From positions 186,001 through 250,000 of the forward strand of contig NZ_JAHLEF010000003.1 in NCBI RefSeq assembly GCF_018861755.1: a DNA stretch of 64,000 bases, in the 5' to 3' direction. Below the pieces are notes generated by a model. That model was not told where the DNA came from. It searched no databases and worked only from the letters and a program-made list of their open reading frames with translations. This stretch comes from Clostridium sp. CF012 (GTDB lineage: Bacteria; Bacillota; Clostridia; Clostridiales; Clostridiaceae). Both the position numbers and the translations under genes were made by a program. Below, piece after piece: positions 60,667 through 64,000 of the stretch (position 1 is its first letter; every line of letters starts with the position of its first letter).

Positions 60667-61761
60667 TTGTTTCTAAGAGAAGAAAAAATATCTGGTCATC
60701 AGGCTTTAATGCTTATACTTGCAGGTGCCGTAGGAGATATATTTGTAGTTATAAGTGTACCTGCAATTAAATATTCTGGAAAAGATGCTTGGCTTTCAAT
60801 TTTGCTTGCATACTTTATTGCTACAATAGATGGCTTACTGTTAATTAGCTTGGGTCGTCGTTTTCCAAAAAAAACATTTATTCAATATCTGCCTGTAGTT
60901 CTAGGTAAATTCATAGGAAAACTCGCTGGCCTTTATTATATTTTAGGATTCTGGTTAATGGCTCCAATAATTATGAGGGATCTTTTAGAATCGCTGCACC
61001 CGTTCTTTCCTTTCACTCCACCAATTGTAGTAAACATTCTAATGTCTCTATTAATTATTTATGTGATGAGAAGTGGGTTTGAGGTATTTGCTAGAACAAC
61101 AGAATTATTTATGCCAATAATCATTACTTTAATAATTTTGATTTTAGCTTTTAATGTTAAAAATGAAGATTTTTCAAATATATTACCTATTCTTGAAAAT
61201 GGTTTTATGCCCATTTTGAGTAGTCAAGTTGTGCTCTTCCCCTTTGCAGTAGAAACAATACTTTTTATGGCATTGTGGCTTCCATGCTTGAACATAATAA
61301 AGGAAAGTAAAAAAGCTGTGCTTATAGGTATGACCACCACAGGAATACTTTTGATGTTTTTAATAATTTCAATAATAGGTTTTACTGGTATCAATATGAC
61401 AACAGAACTTGTAAATCCTTTCCATTATATGACACGTTATATTAGTATTCCAAGTTTTCTTGGTGCATTTGATGCATTTTTTATTGCACTCTGGATGTTA
61501 GCCAGTTATATTGAATTATCAGTTTTCTACTATCCTGAAATTGTGGGAATGGCTCAATGGCTCAATCTAAAAGATTATAAGTCATTAATTATCCCCATGG
61601 TAGCTATTAATGCAGTTCTAGCTATGGTACCACCGAATATTATCCAACATTTGAATTTAGATCTTTTAAAAAATCCTATTATACTACTTCCATTAGGTAT
61701 ATTGATTCCAATTATATGGTTTATAGCAGTAGTTAGAAAGCTTGATGAATCAAAAAAATAA
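60667..61761 (+). CDS. Spore germination protein, GerB/GerKB family
   Basis: B-subunit of the receptor, 364 aa, amino-acid-permease-like (GerAB/ArcD/ProY) with about ten membrane helices. It starts REEKISGHQALMLILAGAVG and has the internal FPFTPPIVVNILMSLLIIYV. It binds the germinant in known receptors. Start TTG 60667 with AAGGAG 10 nt upstream; no ATG is near. A strong terminator follows. Confidence 0.9.
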   Translation: MFLREEKISGHQALMLILAGAVGDIFVVISVPAIKYSGKDAWLSILLAYFIATIDGLLLISLGRRFPKKTFIQYLPVVLGKFIGKLAGLYYILGFWLMAPIIMRDLLESLHPFFPFTPPIVVNILMSLLIIYVMRSGFEVFARTTELFMPIIITLIILILAFNVKNEDFSNILPILENGFMPILSSQVVLFPFAVETILFMALWLPCLNIIKESKKAVLIGMTTTGILLMFLIISIIGFTGINMTTELVNPFHYMTRYISIPSFLGAFDAFFIALWMLASYIELSVFYYPEIVGMAQWLNLKDYKSLIIPMVAINAVLAMVPPNIIQHLNLDLLKNPIILLPLGILIPIIWFIAVVRKLDESKK

Positions 61762-61803
61762 CAAGCATACTCCCTTTGGGAAACACTTAACATATATTTT
61801 TAA

Positions 61804-61845
61804 GGAACATAAGAGCAGCCATTTAAATGGCCGCTCTTATGTTCC
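61804..61845. terminator. Strong bidirectional terminator after the ger operon
   Basis: Perfect 13-bp outer stem GGAACATAAGAGC with its complement, inner GCCAT/ATGGC pairing. It lies between the convergent ger operon and ABC-2 genes. Confidence 0.85.
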
Positions 61846-61866
61846 CTAGTTGTTAAAATATTTGGT

Positions 61867-62859
61867 TCAAATATCCCGTTTTCCAAAGACTAAATAACCT
61901 GCAAAGCAGAATATTATAGAATATATAGCAGATAAGCCTAATGCAAACGCAAGTGTTGTACCTTCAATAGTTGCTCCCACAGTAACAAATGTAGAAAAAT
62001 TAGAGGTTCCAAAAGGAAGATATTTCCCCCAACTAAAATACATAGCCAATAATTGCGCAATATTGCTTCCCACTAAAAGTAAGAATAGTGAAAATCCAGT
62101 TGCAATTGAGCGTGAACGAGATACTGCTGAAATTGTAAAAGCTAATATCACATAAACAAGCACCTGAAGAAAATTAAGTGCGAAGATAATTGCTGTTTTT
62201 AATGCAGCTGATATATATATTATACTGCTACTTGTCCACATCATTTCCTTAATTCCTATGCCATTGAAACCAAAAAATATACCTATCATAATAAAGTTCA
62301 ACAAAAATGTTGTTACCAAAAGTACAAGGCCATAAAGTATGGTAGTCAGTAGTTTTGCAGTAAGAATCTCCCACCGCGTGTAAGGACGTGATATCATCAT
62401 CTTCATTGTACCTTCAGAAAATTCACCTGCAACTAAGGCCGAACAGGATATTATTAAAAGAAGTGCAATAATCCCACCATAACCAGCGTTTGTAGCAAAC
62501 TCTGAGCTTCTTTGCCAAACACTTTTTTTAGATTCTGGCTTGATATTGTTATTAATTCTGTATTCACCTTCTGCTATACTCTTTTTCGTCAATCCTATGA
62601 GTACTTTTACCCCTTTATTTGTATCGCTTTCCGATTGTTTTAGCTGAATTTTTTGTAAGTCAACATTCTTCTGTAGTTCTTGTTTCCAATTTTCAGAAAC
62701 ACTAATAGTATTTTTAACCTTCTGAGATACAGTGTAATATTTAAAAATACCAGTTGCTGCTATTATAATTATAATCATTATTAATAACATTATTTTTGTA
62801 GAAAGTCTTTTCCATAACTTTGTATTTTCTATTGAAACAAGTGTAAAAAAACTGCCCAT
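61867..62859 (-). CDS. ABC-2-type exporter permease
   Basis: A 330-aa membrane subunit with about six hydrophobic segments. One is near the N-terminus (IMLLIMIIIIIAATGIF), then a 90-residue extracytoplasmic loop, then the others from about 130 (GIIALLLIISCSALVAGEFS). The motif EFSEGTMKMMISRPYTRWEI is typical of BcrB/NatB-type ABC-2 permeases. The ATPase gene is 1 bp upstream. Substrate unknown (peptide antibiotic, bacteriocin or Na+ export are known for relatives). Confidence 0.83.
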   Translation of the reverse strand: MGSFFTLVSIENTKLWKRLSTKIMLLIMIIIIIAATGIFKYYTVSQKVKNTISVSENWKQELQKNVDLQKIQLKQSESDTNKGVKVLIGLTKKSIAEGEYRINNNIKPESKKSVWQRSSEFATNAGYGGIIALLLIISCSALVAGEFSEGTMKMMISRPYTRWEILTAKLLTTILYGLVLLVTTFLLNFIMIGIFFGFNGIGIKEMMWTSSSIIYISAALKTAIIFALNFLQVLVYVILAFTISAVSRSRSIATGFSLFLLLVGSNIAQLLAMYFSWGKYLPFGTSNFSTFVTVGATIEGTTLAFALGLSAIYSIIFCFAGYLVFGKRDI

Positions 62860-62860
62860 T

Positions 62861-63784
62861 TTATTTTCCCTCCCCTGTAAGCTTCATAAATACATCTTCA
62901 AGTGATTGACTCTCTTGTTTGTCCATACCCAAAATCGCTATGCCTTCTGACGTTAATGTTGTAACTATTTCAGGAACACGCTCCTTGGTTGTTTCTATAT
63001 GTATTCCATCACCCAAGATACTACTATTTATATTGACACCTGTTAGAAGTGAAACTGCTTTTTCATTGTTATCAGATTTTAATATAAGAACTGTTTTATC
63101 ATCCTTCTGTGTCATATTAAGAAGTTCTGCAACGGATTTTATTGTTATAATTTTGCCTTTATGGATTATACCCACACGGTCACACATCTGCTGCATTTCA
63201 CCTAGAATATGACTAGAAACAAACACTGTAAGACCAGTTTCTGATGAAAGTTTTCGAAGCAGCTCTCTCATCTGCTTGATTCCTGCTGGATCAAGTCCAT
63301 TTGTAGGCTCATCAAGTATAAGAAGTTTTGGGCTGTGCAGAAGCGCTTGGGCAATGCCTAGACGTTGCTTCATTCCTAAAGAGTAAGTTTTTACCTTGTC
63401 CTTTATCGCCCTCTCAAGATCCACAATTTTCACAACCTCATGAATTCTTGCCTCATCTACACCTTTGTATATTCTCGCAAATATTTTAAGATTATCCAGA
63501 CCAGACATATAGTTATACATATCCGGATTTTCAACTATGCACCCAATATTGCGCATCGCTCCTTTAAAATCCTCTTTTACTGAGCATCCCCCCACATAGA
63601 TATTTCCCTCAGTAATTTTAGATAATCCAACAATCATCTTAATAGTAGTGGATTTACCAGCTCCATTAGGTCCCAAAAACCCAAATATTTCTCCTTTTTT
63701 AAGTTCAATTGAAATATCTGAAACTATTGTTCGCTTACCAATTACTTTTTTTAACTTTTCAATTTTCAATACTTCATCAGTCAT
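62861..63784 (-). CDS. ABC-2-type exporter ATP-binding protein
   Basis: A 307-aa ATPase of the BcrA/NatA type. Walker A GPNGAGKST near 38-46, signature YSLGMKQR near 133-140, Walker B LLILDEPTNGLDP near 151, and switch His in SSHILGEM. A C-terminal domain (about 220-307) is typical for this group. A longer frame reaches 63799, but GGGGAGG before ATG 63784 fixes the start. Forms an exporter with the permease downstream; no immunity or sensor genes lie in the window. Confidence 0.87.
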   Translation of the reverse strand: MTDEVLKIEKLKKVIGKRTIVSDISIELKKGEIFGFLGPNGAGKSTTIKMIVGLSKITEGNIYVGGCSVKEDFKGAMRNIGCIVENPDMYNYMSGLDNLKIFARIYKGVDEARIHEVVKIVDLERAIKDKVKTYSLGMKQRLGIAQALLHSPKLLILDEPTNGLDPAGIKQMRELLRKLSSETGLTVFVSSHILGEMQQMCDRVGIIHKGKIITIKSVAELLNMTQKDDKTVLILKSDNNEKAVSLLTGVNINSSILGDGIHIETTKERVPEIVTTLTSEGIAILGMDKQESQSLEDVFMKLTGEGK

Positions 63785-63799
63785 AATGTACCTCCCCAA

Positions 63800-64000
63800 T
63801 TAATATTCTAATTTATATAAATGAATTCATTTTATTGCTTATAAAAGTATCATAAGTATGAATTTTTCTATAAATGATTTAGACCTCACTTATAAAAAAT
63901 AGCACAAAAGATGAACTATATAAGCGATTGTGTGTGAAAGGCAAAAAAACGGCCACAATCGGAACAATAAAAGCATTATGCTATTTTAAAGTAGATTAAG
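63800..64000. other. Right edge: upstream region of the ABC-2 exporter
   Basis: No gene is visible. An 8-bp inverted repeat (CGATTGTG / CACAATCG) around 63924-63961 may be a regulatory dyad or the 3' hairpin of a gene beyond the window. Confidence 0.35.

Noticed and set aside
1-64000. tRNA, rRNA, CRISPR arrays, prophage, complete IS elements, restriction or toxin-antitoxin systems
   Set aside because: None was recognised by eye on either strand. Small or diverged cases could be missed without covariance or profile searches.

Overview
The window looks like chromosome of a spore-forming, strictly anaerobic Clostridium-type Firmicute. It is AT-rich, uses strong Shine-Dalgarno sites and frequent TTG starts, and carries a GerA-type spore germination operon, rubredoxin and flavodiiron genes, anaerobic sulfite reductase and a hybrid cluster protein. 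Species cannot be named from the sequence alone. No rRNA, tRNA, CRISPR array, complete insertion sequence or prophage was seen.

Layout. 0-5 kb: a sulfur module on the minus strand, made of a sulfonate/taurine-type ABC transporter, a CoA-disulfide reductase/rhodanese fusion and the start of a probable YeeE/YedE transporter. Its two transcription units share a conserved LysR-type operator and promoter. 5-13.5 kb: a Na+/H+ antiporter-family carrier, L,D-transpeptidase, MerR regulator between decayed gene stubs, DEAD-box helicase and polysaccharide deacetylase. 13.6-19.3 kb: a KdpE/short-KdpD-like two-component system facing a trkA-trkH potassium uptake operon across a region with exact 11-bp tandem repeats just upstream of a good promoter. 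19.4-27.1 kb: regulators, a diguanylate cyclase, several small or unrecognised proteins, an aldo/keto reductase with ferredoxin domain, a hotdog thioesterase and an AIM24-family protein. 27.5-33.5 kb: an orphan CHASE3 histidine kinase, a leucine-rich-repeat lipoprotein and a GGDEF gene that both break at copies of a dispersed palindrome, a HAD phosphatase and a DeoR regulator.

33.6-44.3 kb is the most coherent region. It holds hcp, asrABC, a Crp/Fnr regulator, a formate/nitrite/hydrosulfide-type channel, rubredoxin, flavodiiron protein, NADH:rubredoxin reductase-like protein and a soluble chemotaxis receptor. Together these can handle NO, hydroxylamine and sulfite. Two different palindromic operator types sit about 41 bp upstream of the predicted transcription starts of six promoters, suggesting two Crp/Fnr-type circuits.

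44.5-64 kb: a cupin, a DAO-Rieske oxidoreductase, an AcuI/YhdH reductase, a membrane chemotaxis receptor behind a sigma-D-like promoter, pyruvate carboxylase flanked by an exact inverted pair of 40-bp palindromes, an HTH plus membrane-protein pair, oligoendopeptidase F, the gerA-gerC-gerB operon and an ABC-2 exporter. A 40-bp palindromic repeat occurs eight times between 27.4 and 55.7 kb. Two further small inverted-repeat element types are also present.
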